The notes under the pieces: model-generated
Databases searched by the model: none
Told to the model about the DNA's origin: nothing
Seen by the model: only the letters and a program-made list of their open reading frames with translations
Source of the DNA: Shewanella cyperi
Lineage (GTDB): Bacteria; Pseudomonadota; Gammaproteobacteria; Enterobacterales; Shewanellaceae
Assembly (NCBI RefSeq): GCF_017354985.1
Contig: NZ_CP071501.1
Span: forward strand, 3,945,001 to 4,009,000
Reading direction: 5' to 3'
DNA length: 64,000 nt
In this document: piece after piece, positions 16,994 through 26,959 of the stretch
How the letters are laid out: each line of letters opens with the position of its first letter
Position numbering within the stretch: position 1 is the first letter of the stretch
Made by a program: the position numbers and the translations under genes

Positions 16994-19900
16994 ATGCTGA
17001 ATTACATCATTCAAACCAGCATACGCCAGCGGCTGATGCTGGTGATAGTGACCTTGCTGCTGGCGGTTTTTGGTATGGGTGAGCTGCGCAAGACGCCGCT
17101 GGATGCCCTGCCGGATCTGTCCGACGTGCAGGTGATCATCAAGACGCCCTATCCGGGTCAGGCCCCCAAGTTGGTGGAGGAACAGGTGACCTATCCCCTG
17201 TCCACCGCCATGCTTGCTGTGCCCGGTGCCAAGACGGTGCGCGGCTTTTCCATGTTCGGCGACTCCTATGTCTATGTGATCTTCGAAGATGGTACCGACA
17301 TCTACTGGGCCCGCTCGCGAGTACTGGAATACCTGAGCCAGGTCAGCAGCCGTCTGCCGGACGGGGTTCAGCCCGCCCTGGGCCCGGACGCCTCCGGTGT
17401 GGGCTGGGTCTATGAATATGCCCTGGTGGATCGCAGCGGTAACCTGGACCTGTCGCAACTGAAGAGTCTGCAGGACTGGTACCTCAAGCTGGAATTGCAA
17501 AGCGTGGCCGGGGTGTCCGAAGTGGCCACAGTCGGCGGCATGGAGCAGACCTATCAGATAGTGTTGCAGCCGGACAAGATGGCCATCTACAAGCTGGATA
17601 TAGCCACGGTACGCCAGGCGATTTCCCGCGCCAATGGCGAGGCCGGTGGCTCAGTAGTGGAAATGGCCGAGGCCGAATACATGGTGCGGGCCAAGGGCTA
17701 TCGCCAGACCCTGGAGGACTTTCGCGAGATCCCCCTGGGAATCACCAGTGTTTCAGGCACCCCGCTGCAACTGAAGGATATAGCCAATGTTCGCAAGGGG
17801 CCGGCCTCCAGGCGCGGCATAGCCGAACTCGACGGTGAGGGAGAAGTGGTCGGCGGCATCATAGTGATGCGCTACGGCGAAAACGCCCTGGCCACCATAG
17901 AAGCGGTCCGCGCCAAGCTGGAACAGCTGAAGACCGGTCTGCCTCAGGGGGTGGAGATCATCCCTACCTATGACAGATCCAACCTGATCACCCAGTCGGT
18001 GGATAACCTGGTCCACAAGGTCATTGAGGAAATGCTGGTGGTGGGCCTGGTGTGCCTGCTGTTCCTGCTGCACGCCCGCTCCACCCTGGTGGCGGTGATC
18101 ACCCTGCCGATGGCTATCCTCATCGCCTTCATCATAATGAATGCCATGGGTATCAACGCCAACATTATGAGCCTCGGCGGTATTGCCATCGCCATAGGTG
18201 CCGTGGTGGATGGCGCCATTGTCATGGTGGAAAACCTGCACAAACATCTGGAGCACTTCAAGGCCGAGCAACAAAGGGAGCCCATAGCGGCGGAGCACTG
18301 GCGGATTGTCGCCGAGGCGTCACTGGAGGTGGGACCGGCACTGTTTTTCTCGCTGCTGATCATCACCCTGAGCTTCGTGCCGGTGTTTGCCCTGGAGGCC
18401 CAGGAGGGACGTCTGTTTGCGCCCCTGGCCTACACCAAAACCTTTGCCATGGGCGCAGCGGCGCTGCTGTCCATCACCCTGGTGCCGGTGCTTATGGGCT
18501 ATTTTATCCGCGGCAAGATCCCATCGGAGCGCAGCAACCCCATCAGCCGGGTACTGATTGCTCTCTACCGTCCGTCCCTGGGGCTGGTGCTGCGCTTCCC
18601 GCGCACCACACTGCTGCTGGCGTTGATTGCACTGGGCAGCGCCTGGTATCCGGCCAGCCGCATGGGCAGTGAGTTTATGCCGGCACTGGAGGAAGGGGAT
18701 CTCCTGTATATGCCCACGGCCCTGCCCGGCATCAGCGCCGGCAAGGCCGCCGAGATTTTGCAGCAAACCGATAGGCTGATCCGCACAGTGCCCGAGGTGG
18801 CGCGGGTGTTCGGCAAGATAGGTCGGGCCGAAACCGCCACCGATCCGGCGCCACTGACCATGCTGGAAACCACCATAATGCTCAAGCCCAAGAGTGAGTG
18901 GCGTACCGGCCTGACCCTGGACGGCATTATCGAGCAGCTGCAGCAGACGGTACGTGTGCCCGGACTCACCAATGCCTGGGTACAGCCGATCAAGACCCGC
19001 ATCGACATGCTGTCCACCGGCATCAAGACGCCGGTGGGGATCAAGATCACCGGCGCCGATGTTAACGAGCTGCAGTCCATTGGCGCCGAGATCGAGGCCA
19101 TATTGGCCCGGTTGCCGAACACCCGCTCCGCCTATGCCGAACGGGTCGGCGGGGGTCGCTACATAGACATCAGCCCCAAGCTGGAAGTGGCCTCCCGCTA
19201 CGGTATGACACTGATGGATATCCAGGACGTGGTGCGCTACGCCATCGGCGGCATGCAAATCGGTGAGTCGGTACAGGGAGCCGAGCGCTATCCCATCAAC
19301 CTGCGTTATCCGCGGGAACTGCGCGACAATATTGAAAAACTCAGGGAATTGCCGGTGATCACCAAGACGGGCCATTACCTGCCACTCGGCAATCTGGCCC
19401 AGATAGAGATCAGCGATGGCCCGCCAATGCTGAAAAGCGAGAACGGCCGCCTGATCTCCTGGGTGTTTGTCGACATAGGTGATATTTCCATTGGCGAATA
19501 CATTGAGGCCGCCCAAGCGGCACTCGACCAGCAGCTGAAACTGCCGGCCCGCTACAGCTACAGCTTTGCCGGTCAGTACGAGTATATGCAGCGGGTCGAT
19601 GCCAAGCTCAGACAGGTGATCCCCATGGCACTGGCGGTGATCTTCATCCTGCTGATGCTGACCTTTGGCTCGGCGTTACAGGCCGCGGTCATCATGCTCA
19701 GCCTGCCCTTCGCTCTGGTGGGCAGCGCTTGGCTGCTGTACCTGCTGGGTTATCATTTATCTGTGGCGGTTGCCGTGGGCATGATAGCCCTGGCCGGAGT
19801 CGCGGCCGAGTTCGGGGTGGTGATGCTGGTGTATCTCAACAACGCCATTCGCCATCGCAAACACAGCGGGGAGTACCACAGCGAGGCCGATCTCAAGGCG

Positions 19901-20140
19901 GCGCTGATGGAGGGCGCCGTGATGCGGATCCGTCCCAAGGCCATGACAGTGGCGACCATCTTCTTCGGCCTGCTGCCCATCATGTGGGGCTCGGGCGCAG
20001 GTAACGATGTGATGCAGAAGATTGCCGCCCCCATGATTGGCGGCATGGTCACGGCACCGCTCCTGTCGCTGTTTGTGCTGCCGGCCCTGTACCTGTTGGT
20101 CTATCGGCGTAAACTGCCTGCCAATATTGAGCAGGCTTAA
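16994..20140 (+). CDS. cusA: Copper/silver RND efflux pump inner-membrane protein (CusA-type)
   Basis: A 1048-residue heavy-metal RND transporter of the HME family that extrudes metal using the proton gradient. It has 12 predicted membrane segments and two large periplasmic loops. The three methionines that bind Cu(I)/Ag(I) in E. coli CusA (573, 623, 672) are all present at exactly the same residue numbers: YMPTALPGIS, LTMLETTI and RIDMLSTGI. This favours copper/silver over the Zn/Co/Cd specificity of CzcA. No outer-membrane CusC-type factor is encoded here, so a channel from elsewhere must be used. Confidence 0.95.
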   Translation: MLNYIIQTSIRQRLMLVIVTLLLAVFGMGELRKTPLDALPDLSDVQVIIKTPYPGQAPKLVEEQVTYPLSTAMLAVPGAKTVRGFSMFGDSYVYVIFEDGTDIYWARSRVLEYLSQVSSRLPDGVQPALGPDASGVGWVYEYALVDRSGNLDLSQLKSLQDWYLKLELQSVAGVSEVATVGGMEQTYQIVLQPDKMAIYKLDIATVRQAISRANGEAGGSVVEMAEAEYMVRAKGYRQTLEDFREIPLGITSVSGTPLQLKDIANVRKGPASRRGIAELDGEGEVVGGIIVMRYGENALATIEAVRAKLEQLKTGLPQGVEIIPTYDRSNLITQSVDNLVHKVIEEMLVVGLVCLLFLLHARSTLVAVITLPMAILIAFIIMNAMGINANIMSLGGIAIAIGAVVDGAIVMVENLHKHLEHFKAEQQREPIAAEHWRIVAEASLEVGPALFFSLLIITLSFVPVFALEAQEGRLFAPLAYTKTFAMGAAALLSITLVPVLMGYFIRGKIPSERSNPISRVLIALYRPSLGLVLRFPRTTLLLALIALGSAWYPASRMGSEFMPALEEGDLLYMPTALPGISAGKAAEILQQTDRLIRTVPEVARVFGKIGRAETATDPAPLTMLETTIMLKPKSEWRTGLTLDGIIEQLQQTVRVPGLTNAWVQPIKTRIDMLSTGIKTPVGIKITGADVNELQSIGAEIEAILARLPNTRSAYAERVGGGRYIDISPKLEVASRYGMTLMDIQDVVRYAIGGMQIGESVQGAERYPINLRYPRELRDNIEKLRELPVITKTGHYLPLGNLAQIEISDGPPMLKSENGRLISWVFVDIGDISIGEYIEAAQAALDQQLKLPARYSYSFAGQYEYMQRVDAKLRQVIPMALAVIFILLMLTFGSALQAAVIMLSLPFALVGSAWLLYLLGYHLSVAVAVGMIALAGVAAEFGVVMLVYLNNAIRHRKHSGEYHSEADLKAALMEGAVMRIRPKAMTVATIFFGLLPIMWGSGAGNDVMQKIAAPMIGGMVTAPLLSLFVLPALYLLVYRRKLPANIEQA

Positions 20141-20146
20141 TATGCC

Positions 20147-20174
20147 AAGGGGCGCCACAGGGCGCCCCTTTTTT
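20147..20174 (+). terminator. Terminator after cusA
   Basis: AAGGGGCGCC and GGCGCCCCTT pair around ACAG, followed by a T run to 20174. It is a strong intrinsic terminator closing the metal-efflux operon. Confidence 0.92.
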
Positions 20175-20187
20175 ATCCGTGACCAAA

Positions 20188-20940
20188 TCAGAAATCCAGG
20201 GCTATGACAGCAAAGGTCGCTCCCTGGGGATCCTTGAGCACGCTGAAGCGGCCCACATTGGGAATATCCGTCGGCGGCACACAGACCTCGCCATCCAAGT
20301 TCAGGGCTTGCCCTGTCACGGCGTCGCAATCACGCACCTGGAAATACAGCAGCCAGTTGGCCGGCTCTTCAGCGTCCATGGGCATGATGCCACCGCATTC
20401 CCGGCCATCGGCCAGTACCTCGTGGTATTCCATACCCGGCAGGGATGAAGTGCGAAAATCCCAGCCGAACACCCGGTGATAGAAATCCATGGCACGGGAC
20501 GGCTCCCGGCAGGCCAATTCCATCCAACACAGGCTGCCCGATTCACCGAAGCGGCGCGCGCCTATGTGTTTATCGGCCTGCCACAGGGAGAAGCGAGCCC
20601 CCTGGGGATCGACCATGTGCGCCATTCGACCGGCTTGGGCGACAGCGTGGGGGCCAAACAGCAGGCTGCCACCGGCCGCTTCGGCGCGGGCTATGGTAGC
20701 CTCAAGATTATCGCAGGCAAAATAACCGCCCCATTGGCTGACCTCACCCTCAGGCAATTTAAAAATGGCCCCCAGATCGTCCCCCTCCAGGGTGAACATA
20801 CAGAAGGCGCCGGCCGGTGCCACCAAGTCAGCCATTTCCCAGCCCAGCAGGGTCCGGTAAAACTGCTTGGCGCCGGGCCAGTCCGTGGTGCCAAGCTCGC
20901 TCCAACAGGGGTGCCCCGATTGATAGGCTGATATCTTCAT
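20188..20940 (-). CDS. VOC (glyoxalase/dioxygenase fold) family protein with two domains
   Basis: A 250-residue protein of two tandem VOC modules (about residues 1-118 and 128-248). Each begins with a PCW(S/M)EL strand and contains an F/Y-R-x-L/V-F/LGW motif (FYRTLLGWEM, FYHRVFGWDF). Such proteins resemble small metal-dependent or ligand-binding enzymes annotated as glyoxalase/bleomycin-resistance-like. The ATG at 20940 has AAGGGA upstream; a GTG at 20961 would add seven residues. The gene stands alone between convergent cusA and the divergent globin. Substrate unknown. Confidence 0.8.
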   Translation of the reverse strand: MKISAYQSGHPCWSELGTTDWPGAKQFYRTLLGWEMADLVAPAGAFCMFTLEGDDLGAIFKLPEGEVSQWGGYFACDNLEATIARAEAAGGSLLFGPHAVAQAGRMAHMVDPQGARFSLWQADKHIGARRFGESGSLCWMELACREPSRAMDFYHRVFGWDFRTSSLPGMEYHEVLADGRECGGIMPMDAEEPANWLLYFQVRDCDAVTGQALNLDGEVCVPPTDIPNVGRFSVLKDPQGATFAVIALDF

Positions 20941-21039
20941 GATTGCAGTTCCCTTTTTCACCCATGAGTCTTTAGTAAAGTCAGGGAAGGAATATTTGTC
21001 TATGCTGTAACCAGGATAAAGTGCAATGGAGACATAGGG

Positions 21040-21468
21040 ATGTCAGTCACAGCCCAGCAAGTCCGCTTAATCAAACACTCATTTGCCCTGGTCAAACCCG
21101 AAGCCGATGCGGCAGCGGCGTTGTTCTACCGCACCTTGTTTGAGATAGACCCCAAACTGAAGCTGCTATTTCGCCAGGATCTGCGCAGTCAGGGACGCAA
21201 ACTGATGGCCATGCTGGATGCTGCGGTGCAGGGGCTGGATGCGCCGGACAAGCTGGTGCCCATTTTGCAGGACCTGGCCAGGCGCCATGTGAAATACGGG
21301 GTCAAAACCAACCATTTCAGTCCGGTGGGCAATGCGCTGTTATTTACCCTGAAACAGGGGCTGGGTGATGCCTATACCGACGAAGTCAAAGCGGCTTGGA
21401 TAGCGGTAATCCACCTGGTGGCGGATGTAATGAAGGCGGAAATGGATAAGGAAGTAACGCCGGCGTAG
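21040..21468 (+). CDS. Single-domain bacterial globin
   Basis: A 142-residue myoglobin-fold haemoglobin like Vitreoscilla VHb or the haem domain of flavohaemoglobin. Key haem-pocket residues are visible: Phe44 at CD1 (LLFRQD), a glutamine near position 51 in the distal E helix and the proximal histidine His83 at F8 (RRHVKYGV). No reductase domain is attached. Likely roles are oxygen or nitric-oxide chemistry. It is monocistronic, followed by a tRNA gene on the other strand. Confidence 0.88.
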   Translation: MSVTAQQVRLIKHSFALVKPEADAAAALFYRTLFEIDPKLKLLFRQDLRSQGRKLMAMLDAAVQGLDAPDKLVPILQDLARRHVKYGVKTNHFSPVGNALLFTLKQGLGDAYTDEVKAAWIAVIHLVADVMKAEMDKEVTPA

Positions 21469-21473
21469 GGAGT

Positions 21474-21547
21474 TGGAGCGGGTGAAGGGAATCGAACCCT
21501 CGTATGCAGCTTGGGAAGCTGCCGTTCTACCATTGAACTACACCCGC
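21474..21547 (-). tRNA. glyU: tRNA-Gly (anticodon CCC)
   Basis: On the minus strand the acceptor GCGGGTG pairs with CACCCGC, followed by an encoded TCCA end. The D arm is GTTCAATGGTAGAAC, the anticodon stem GCAGC/GCTGC encloses TTCCCAA (anticodon CCC), and the T arm is AGGGTTCGATTCCCT. The 74-nt length includes the CCA. It reads GGG codons and closely matches E. coli glyU. Confidence 0.97.
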
Positions 21548-21632
21548 GAACCGAAATAGCCTTGGTTTATCTGCGTTATAAACTACTGATTTAAAAATCA
21601 TTGTCAAGCCAAGACTCGCTGAGCGCGACTTA

Positions 21633-22877
21633 TCAGGCGTATACGGGCAGCCATTGTGCCATGGCCAGCAAATGACAGGCCGCCGTCAGTATGCCGAAGG
21701 CCACCACCAACAGTATCACCGCCTTGCCGCCGGGAACCTTGAATCCCGAGTAGCCTGGGTCGGCACGGCGCATCCTGTGGGCCATCATACCCGGGACTAT
21801 CAGGGTCCATACTGTGGCCGCCAGGGCAGCAAAGCCAATGGCCACCAGGAAACCGTCGGGGAACAACAGTCCCAGCACTGTGGGTGGCACAAAGGTCACC
21901 AGAGCAGTCTTTAACCTGCCCTTGCCATCGTCGGCAAAACCAAACAGGTCCGCCAGGTAATCAAACAGGCCCAGGGTCACCCCTAGGAAGGAAGACGCCA
22001 CCGCCAGGTGGGCAAACAGGGTCAACATGCTCGCCAGCCAGCTATTTGACATGACCTGGGTCAGTGCCGCCACCAACACCCCCATATTGCCCCCTTGGGC
22101 AATGATGTCGCTGAATTGGCTGCGCGGCAGGTTGCCCATGGTGGCCAGCATCCAACAGGTGTAGATAACCAGCGCGATAAAGGTGCCGATAAACAGCGCC
22201 TTGGCAACTTTCGCCGGCTCCTTGCCATAGTATTTCACCAGGGAAGGCACATTGCCGTGATAGCCGAAGCTTGCCAACCCGAAGGGCAGTGCCGCCCACA
22301 GGAAAGGTGCAAAGCGCTGCTCGCCATCGGGCTGAAACAAGGTAGTGGTATCCACATCCAACAGCAGCTGGGCTATGGCCAGGAAGAAACTGATGATCAT
22401 GGCCCCCAGCATCAGGGTACTTATCCTGTCCACCGCCTTGGTGCTGATCACCACCACGGTCGCCAACACCAGGGCAAAGAGTAAGCCCGCCAGGCTTTGG
22501 GGCAGTTCCAGCCCCAAACCGGCGACGCTGTGATTCACTATGGAACCGCCGCCGCTGATGTAGGCGTAGGTAAGAATGTAGAGCACGAACGCAATCGACA
22601 GGCCATTCACTATGCGACCAAAACGGCCGAGTGATTCCCGGGTCAGGGTATCGAAGCTGGCCCCCGGCTCAAAACGCAGGTTGGTTTCCAGCAGCAGCAG
22701 GCCCGAAAGCAACATGCACAGCCAGACCCCGACCATCATCAGCAGCGAATAACCAAACCACATGCCGGCACCCACCACGGGCAGGGAAAACATGCCGGCC
22801 CCGACCGTGGTGCCGGCAATAATCATGGCACCACCCAACAGGGATTTCGGGGCTTGCACGCCCATATGGTTAGCCAT
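21633..22877 (-). CDS. Aromatic amino-acid permease (Mtr/TnaB/TyrP family)
   Basis: A 414-residue membrane protein with about 11 segments from the aromatic amino-acid permease branch (Mtr, TnaB, TyrP). The first helix GGAMIIAGTTVGAGMFSLPV is the family signature, and GYHGNVPSLVKYYG near residue 205 is typical. These carriers import tryptophan or tyrosine with protons. Its start codon overlaps the plsB stop, so it is probably co-transcribed with plsB. Which aromatic amino acid it carries cannot be told from sequence. Confidence 0.87.
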   Translation of the reverse strand: MANHMGVQAPKSLLGGAMIIAGTTVGAGMFSLPVVGAGMWFGYSLLMMVGVWLCMLLSGLLLLETNLRFEPGASFDTLTRESLGRFGRIVNGLSIAFVLYILTYAYISGGGSIVNHSVAGLGLELPQSLAGLLFALVLATVVVISTKAVDRISTLMLGAMIISFFLAIAQLLLDVDTTTLFQPDGEQRFAPFLWAALPFGLASFGYHGNVPSLVKYYGKEPAKVAKALFIGTFIALVIYTCWMLATMGNLPRSQFSDIIAQGGNMGVLVAALTQVMSNSWLASMLTLFAHLAVASSFLGVTLGLFDYLADLFGFADDGKGRLKTALVTFVPPTVLGLLFPDGFLVAIGFAALAATVWTLIVPGMMAHRMRRADPGYSGFKVPGGKAVILLVVAFGILTAACHLLAMAQWLPVYA

Positions 22878-25294
22878 CAGCTCTCCTTGGCCACAGTGTC
22901 AACTATGGTTTGGCGAACCGTGGTACGCAGCAAGCCATTCACATGGTCGCGGATCCTGACGACATCTGCGCTTTGAGACACCTGGGCAAGATACCCCAAT
23001 TCCTTGAGTTTGCTGGACAAAGTCCCATAGAGCTTTTTGTCGTAGAACTCGGGCGCGGTAATACCGTGCAGGGCGCCGAGGCGACTGGCCAGCAAATGAC
23101 TTTCATTTTCCAGCTCGGCCCTTTCTATGTGGGGCTTGGCGGCAAGCAGGTTGAAAATAATGCCATAGCGCTGCAGGGTTTCACTGATAATTCCCGCCAG
23201 CAACAGCAGCTGGTTGATGCGTTCGTTCACCGCCTGCAATGTGTCGGTAGCGGTAACCAAACCATCTTCAATCAATTGATCCAGCACGGCATCCACATAG
23301 GCGGGCACATCGTCTATGCCCATAAAGAGTTCGGCCTTAAGCAGGGGATAAAACTCGGCCACAATGGCCTGTATTTCTTCCCGACCGATATTTTCATGGT
23401 GCACCAGGCAACTAGCGATCAGTGACGGAACCACCATCAGGTGAATGACATTATTGCGGTAGTAGGTCAGGGAAATCGCCTGATGCTCTTCAATCGCTAT
23501 GATGTCACCCAGGGCATCGGAATGCTGTACAAACTTGTTCAGCTTCAGCCCCTGTTCCACCAGTTGATGGCCGTTACCTTCTGCCACCGAGATGTAGGAG
23601 GTGTAAGGCACCTGTTTGAGCAGCTTCAGATACAGATCCAACTGGCGCTCCAGCTGGCTGCGTTCCAGGGCATTTTGTTCGGAGGCCAACAATACCAAAC
23701 TGTTGAGGGTAACCGAACTGGCGGCCGCCGCATTGTTGATCCGGGTCATCACCTGATTGGCCAGGGCATTGACCGCCGGCGTCAGCCAGGAAGGTTTCTG
23801 ATCCGGGTCCTCATCCAGGGCACCGCGCCACTCGGGAACACGGTCGCTGAGGAAAGATTGCAGGGTGATGGGCTCGCCGAAATTCACATAGCCCTGACCA
23901 AAGTTGCGCAACTTGCGGATGATGCCCAGCACCTGCCACAGGGATTCCTTCTGCTTCTTCTTGCCGCTGAGTTCCTTGTGGTAGGTGGCCACTTCCATCA
24001 CATGGTCATAGCCCAGATACACGGGCACCAGGGTGACCGGACGCTCTATGCCACGCAGTACACTGTTAAGCGTCATGGCCAGCATGCCGGTTTTGGGCGC
24101 CAGCAGACGACCGGTGCGTGAACGGCCACCTTCGGTGAAATACTCCACCGAATAGCCCTTGGCAAACAGCTGATCCAGGTATTCGCGGAACACTGCGGTA
24201 TAGAGCTTGTTGCCATTGAAGCTGCGGCGAATAAAGAAGGCGCCGCCGCGACGGAACAAAGGTCCCGCCGGCCAGAAGTTGAGGTTAATGCCCGCCGCGA
24301 TATGAGGCGGTACCATGCCCTGGTAATAAAGAATGTAAGACAGCAGCAGGTAATCCATGTGACTGCGATGACAGGGCACATAGACAATTTCATGGCCATC
24401 ATGGTGCAGCTGACGCACCTGCTCGGCACCGCGGATATTGATACCGCTGTAGAGCTTGTTCCACAGCCAGGTCAGCATACGCTCAGCCACCCGCACCAGG
24501 CTGTCCGAATAGTCGGCCGCTATCTCGTCGAGATAACCTATAGCCGTTTCGCGGGCCTTGGCCTCGGAAACCTTCTTGGCAGCCGCTTCTTCGGCAATGG
24601 CCTTTTTCAGGTTATCGGACTGCAACAGCGCATGGAACATGGCCTGACGATTAGGCAACGCCGGACCTGTCATCACCTTGCGCTGACGGCGGAAATGCAC
24701 CCTGGCCACCCGGGCCAGTTTCTGGGCAATGCGTTTGTCGGTGCCGTGTTCATCGGCCATATAACGCAGGGAAACCGCATTGGAAAATTGCACGAAGTTG
24801 TGACGACCGAGGAACAATATCATCAGGCACTTGCGCAACCAGGTGGGATTTTCCCGCTCCAGCAATGCCGCGCGCATGCTGTCATCTTCCTTGCCCGGAG
24901 TCCGGCCCCAATAAAGGCTCACCGGGACCAGCTGGATATCCAGCTCCGGCTTTTGCTTATGGACAGACAGTAACTGCATAAAAGCATTGAGGAAGGGTTC
25001 ATTGCCCTGACGCTGCCCAAACAGGGGTTTTGCCCCCTCAAGGCAAACCACCCTCGGACTGCTCAAACCATTCACGTGCAGGGGCTCATAGGGGCTTGGC
25101 AAGCCAAACTTGGCGGTGACTTCACTCAGGGCGGCAATATCACTTACCGATTCGGTTTTCATGACGTAAACCAGGGGGCGTGCCGCATCAAGATTAAGAT
25201 CGGCAAAAGGCTCCTGGGGCACCACTATGGTGTGCACCAGTTTTTTCTGGATCCAGCGGAGGGTTCTATACCACAGCGAGTCTTGGGTTGACAT
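22877..25294 (-). CDS. plsB: Glycerol-3-phosphate 1-O-acyltransferase (PlsB)
   Basis: An 805-residue peripheral inner-membrane enzyme that adds the first acyl chain to sn-glycerol-3-phosphate in phospholipid synthesis. The acyltransferase block I HX4D is visible as [12 protein letters not shown], followed by [12 protein letters not shown] (block II), [12 protein letters not shown] (block III) and [13 protein letters not shown] (block IV). Length matches E. coli PlsB (807). It lies divergently beside lexA with about 150 bp between start codons, as in E. coli. Confidence 0.97.
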   Translation of the reverse strand: MSTQDSLWYRTLRWIQKKLVHTIVVPQEPFADLNLDAARPLVYVMKTESVSDIAALSEVTAKFGLPSPYEPLHVNGLSSPRVVCLEGAKPLFGQRQGNEPFLNAFMQLLSVHKQKPELDIQLVPVSLYWGRTPGKEDDSMRAALLERENPTWLRKCLMILFLGRHNFVQFSNAVSLRYMADEHGTDKRIAQKLARVARVHFRRQRKVMTGPALPNRQAMFHALLQSDNLKKAIAEEAAAKKVSEAKARETAIGYLDEIAADYSDSLVRVAERMLTWLWNKLYSGINIRGAEQVRQLHHDGHEIVYVPCHRSHMDYLLLSYILYYQGMVPPHIAAGINLNFWPAGPLFRRGGAFFIRRSFNGNKLYTAVFREYLDQLFAKGYSVEYFTEGGRSRTGRLLAPKTGMLAMTLNSVLRGIERPVTLVPVYLGYDHVMEVATYHKELSGKKKQKESLWQVLGIIRKLRNFGQGYVNFGEPITLQSFLSDRVPEWRGALDEDPDQKPSWLTPAVNALANQVMTRINNAAAASSVTLNSLVLLASEQNALERSQLERQLDLYLKLLKQVPYTSYISVAEGNGHQLVEQGLKLNKFVQHSDALGDIIAIEEHQAISLTYYRNNVIHLMVVPSLIASCLVHHENIGREEIQAIVAEFYPLLKAELFMGIDDVPAYVDAVLDQLIEDGLVTATDTLQAVNERINQLLLLAGIISETLQRYGIIFNLLAAKPHIERAELENESHLLASRLGALHGITAPEFYDKKLYGTLSSKLKELGYLAQVSQSADVVRIRDHVNGLLRTTVRQTIVDTVAKES

Positions 25295-25401
25295 TCTTCT
25301 TCAGCAATCTTGGCCACTTCGTTAGCCGCATAGAATATCAGACCACACAGTCACAGTGCCAATAATCTAAACACTGGTTAATACTTGCGCTGTTTAAAAT
25401 A

Positions 25402-25417
25402 CTGTATATACTAACAG
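25402..25417 (+). promoter_or_regulatory. LexA box 1
   Basis: CTGTATATACTAACAG fits the SOS consensus CTG-N10-CAG with the typical AT-rich core. It contains TATACT, a likely -10 for lexA, so LexA binding would block the promoter and autoregulate lexA-sulA. Confidence 0.9.
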
Positions 25418-25420
25418 TAA

Positions 25421-25436
25421 CTGTATAGAAAAACAG
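25421..25436 (+). promoter_or_regulatory. LexA box 2
   Basis: CTGTATAGAAAAACAG is a second SOS box, 19 bp centre to centre from box 1 as in the E. coli lexA operator. Its right end overlaps the SD of lexA. Confidence 0.88.
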
Positions 25437-25444
25437 GAATGAGT

Positions 25445-26068
25445 ATGAGACCGCTGACACCGCGCCAGGCTGAAATACTGGACCTGATCAAACGCAATAT
25501 CGCCGATACCGGTATGCCGCCAACCCGTGCCGAAATTGCCACACGTTTGGGCTTCAAAAGTGCCAATGCCGCCGAAGAACATCTCAAGGCACTGGCCAAG
25601 AAGGGCTGTATTGAAATTATGCCCGGCACCTCCCGCGGTATTCGTCTTGCGGGCGACGAACATGAAGACGCTGAGCATCAGGGATTGCCGCTGATAGGTC
25701 AGGTGGCGGCCGGTGAGCCTATTTTGGCCCAGGAACACGTGGAGCAGTATTACCAGGTGGATCCAGCCATGTTCCGCCCCCAGGCCGACTTTTTACTGCG
25801 GGTTCGGGGCGACAGTATGAAGGACATAGGCATACTCGAAGGCGATCTGTTGGCGGTACACAAGATGCAGCAGCCGCGCAACGGTCAGGTGGTGGTCGCC
25901 CGGGTTGAAGATGATGTGACGGTCAAACGCTTCGAACGCAAGGGCAATGTGGTTTACCTGCATGCCGAAAACGAAGCCTACGCCCCGATAAAGGTGGATC
26001 TCAGCTGCCAAAGTCTGACCATTGAAGGTCTGGCGGTCGGTGTCATCCGTAATGGAGACTGGTTATGA
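25445..26068 (+). CDS. lexA: LexA SOS repressor
   Basis: A 207-residue repressor of the DNA-damage regulon. It has an N-terminal winged helix-turn-helix ([26 protein letters not shown]), a self-cleavage Ala89-Gly90 bond in QVAAGEPI, and the Ser124/Lys161 catalytic pair in RGDSMKD and TVKRF. I choose the ATG at 25445 ([12 protein letters not shown]) because AGGA sits seven bases upstream. The ATG at 25439 lies only one base after it and would add two residues. It is operonic with sulA. Confidence 0.97.
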   Translation: MRPLTPRQAEILDLIKRNIADTGMPPTRAEIATRLGFKSANAAEEHLKALAKKGCIEIMPGTSRGIRLAGDEHEDAEHQGLPLIGQVAAGEPILAQEHVEQYYQVDPAMFRPQADFLLRVRGDSMKDIGILEGDLLAVHKMQQPRNGQVVVARVEDDVTVKRFERKGNVVYLHAENEAYAPIKVDLSCQSLTIEGLAVGVIRNGDWL

Positions 26069-26571
26069 ACAAGCTGCTCGGTAATGCTCCCCGCCATCCC
26101 GGCCTGTGGCGCGACCTGCCCGCTGACAATGCCGGCGCCAATACGGAAGTCAGCATGCTGACCACCAGCGATCAGGGCCGTAACGAACTAAAGCACTTGT
26201 GCCCCCAATTGGCGCAGCTGAGTCATCAGGGTCGTTGGATAGTGCTGATCAGTCCGCCCAATATAGGCTACAAAGACCTCCTGGCCCAGGCCGGCGTGCG
26301 TATGGACAGAGTCTTACTGGTGCATGCCAAGGATGAAGTGGAAACCCTGTGGGCCATGGAAAAAGCGCTGACCAGTGGCACTTCCAGTGCGGTACTTTGC
26401 TGGAGCAGCAGCCTGGACCCCAGAGATGAACGCCGCTTACAGCTGGTTGCCAAGAGTGCGGTTGCCATGGGTGTCATATTTCAGGATGTAAATGCTCACT
26501 CTCATGGAAATCCTTGTCACCAAGCCGCTATTCCCATGACCCTTTCCAACCAGTTTCAACCGCTGCACTGA
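26065..26571 (+). CDS. sulA: SOS cell-division inhibitor SulA
   Basis: A 168-residue protein that blocks FtsZ polymerisation after DNA damage. The central region matches SulA ([48 protein letters not shown]). The ATG overlaps the lexA stop in ATGA, so it is translationally coupled and repressed by the twin LexA boxes, unlike the stand-alone E. coli gene. The C-terminus diverges, as is usual. Confidence 0.92.
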   Translation: MNKLLGNAPRHPGLWRDLPADNAGANTEVSMLTTSDQGRNELKHLCPQLAQLSHQGRWIVLISPPNIGYKDLLAQAGVRMDRVLLVHAKDEVETLWAMEKALTSGTSSAVLCWSSSLDPRDERRLQLVAKSAVAMGVIFQDVNAHSHGNPCHQAAIPMTLSNQFQPLH

Positions 26572-26588
26572 TCCCCTTCCATCCCCTT

Positions 26589-26612
26589 GAGCCCCAGTGG
26601 GGCTCTTTTTTT
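26589..26612 (+). terminator. Terminator after lexA-sulA
   Basis: GAGCCCC and GGGGCTC pair around AGT, followed by a run of seven to eight Ts. Confidence 0.92.
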
Positions 26613-26959
26613 CAATAATTTTTTCAGTTAATTAGAAAAGAAAGTGATCTTGATCAATATTTAAACTGCAAGTAATGTAGTTCAGGGTAACAACGATAGT
26701 TTGTTATATCCGGGATAGATTATGTCGTCGCAGTGAGCCCTGTTTAACCACGGCCCTCTGTGTATCAGACCGATATATTCAGCTGTAGGTGCAGGCGTGG
26801 TTAGCAAGGCAGTAGGCTACAGATAGAACAAGATAAACCGCCAACGCACTTTGAAGTCATCGTTGCTTTTTTGGGAACCGAAGAGTTTGCATAGAGCAGA
26901 GACTTACTGTGTGACTCTTCTTTGTAGTTGCGATTCGCAATTGACAGAGGAGACGTCTT
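26613..26959. other. 347-bp leader and promoter region of the cox operon
   Basis: After the sulA terminator this region holds an FNR-like site and a plausible promoter (26644-26678). A long leader of about 275 bases would precede coxB. A loose 7-bp inverted repeat (GAAGAGT at 26880-26886 with ACTCTTC at 26914-26920) lies in the leader. No coding frame in it is convincing. Confidence 0.5.
26644..26657 (+). promoter_or_regulatory. FNR/CRP-family binding site at the cox promoter
   Basis: GTGATCTTGATCAA matches the FNR consensus TTGAT-N4-ATCAA in nine of ten positions. A possible -35 TTGATC (26650-26655) and -10 TAATGT (26673-26678) with a 17-bp spacer overlap it. The overlap would favour repression by the anaerobic regulator (EtrA/FNR) or control by CRP. 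This is an inference. Confidence 0.55.

Noticed and set aside
21474..21600. Integration site for a mobile element at tRNA-Gly
   Set aside because: No duplicated tRNA 3' end, integrase or foreign-looking cargo nearby.
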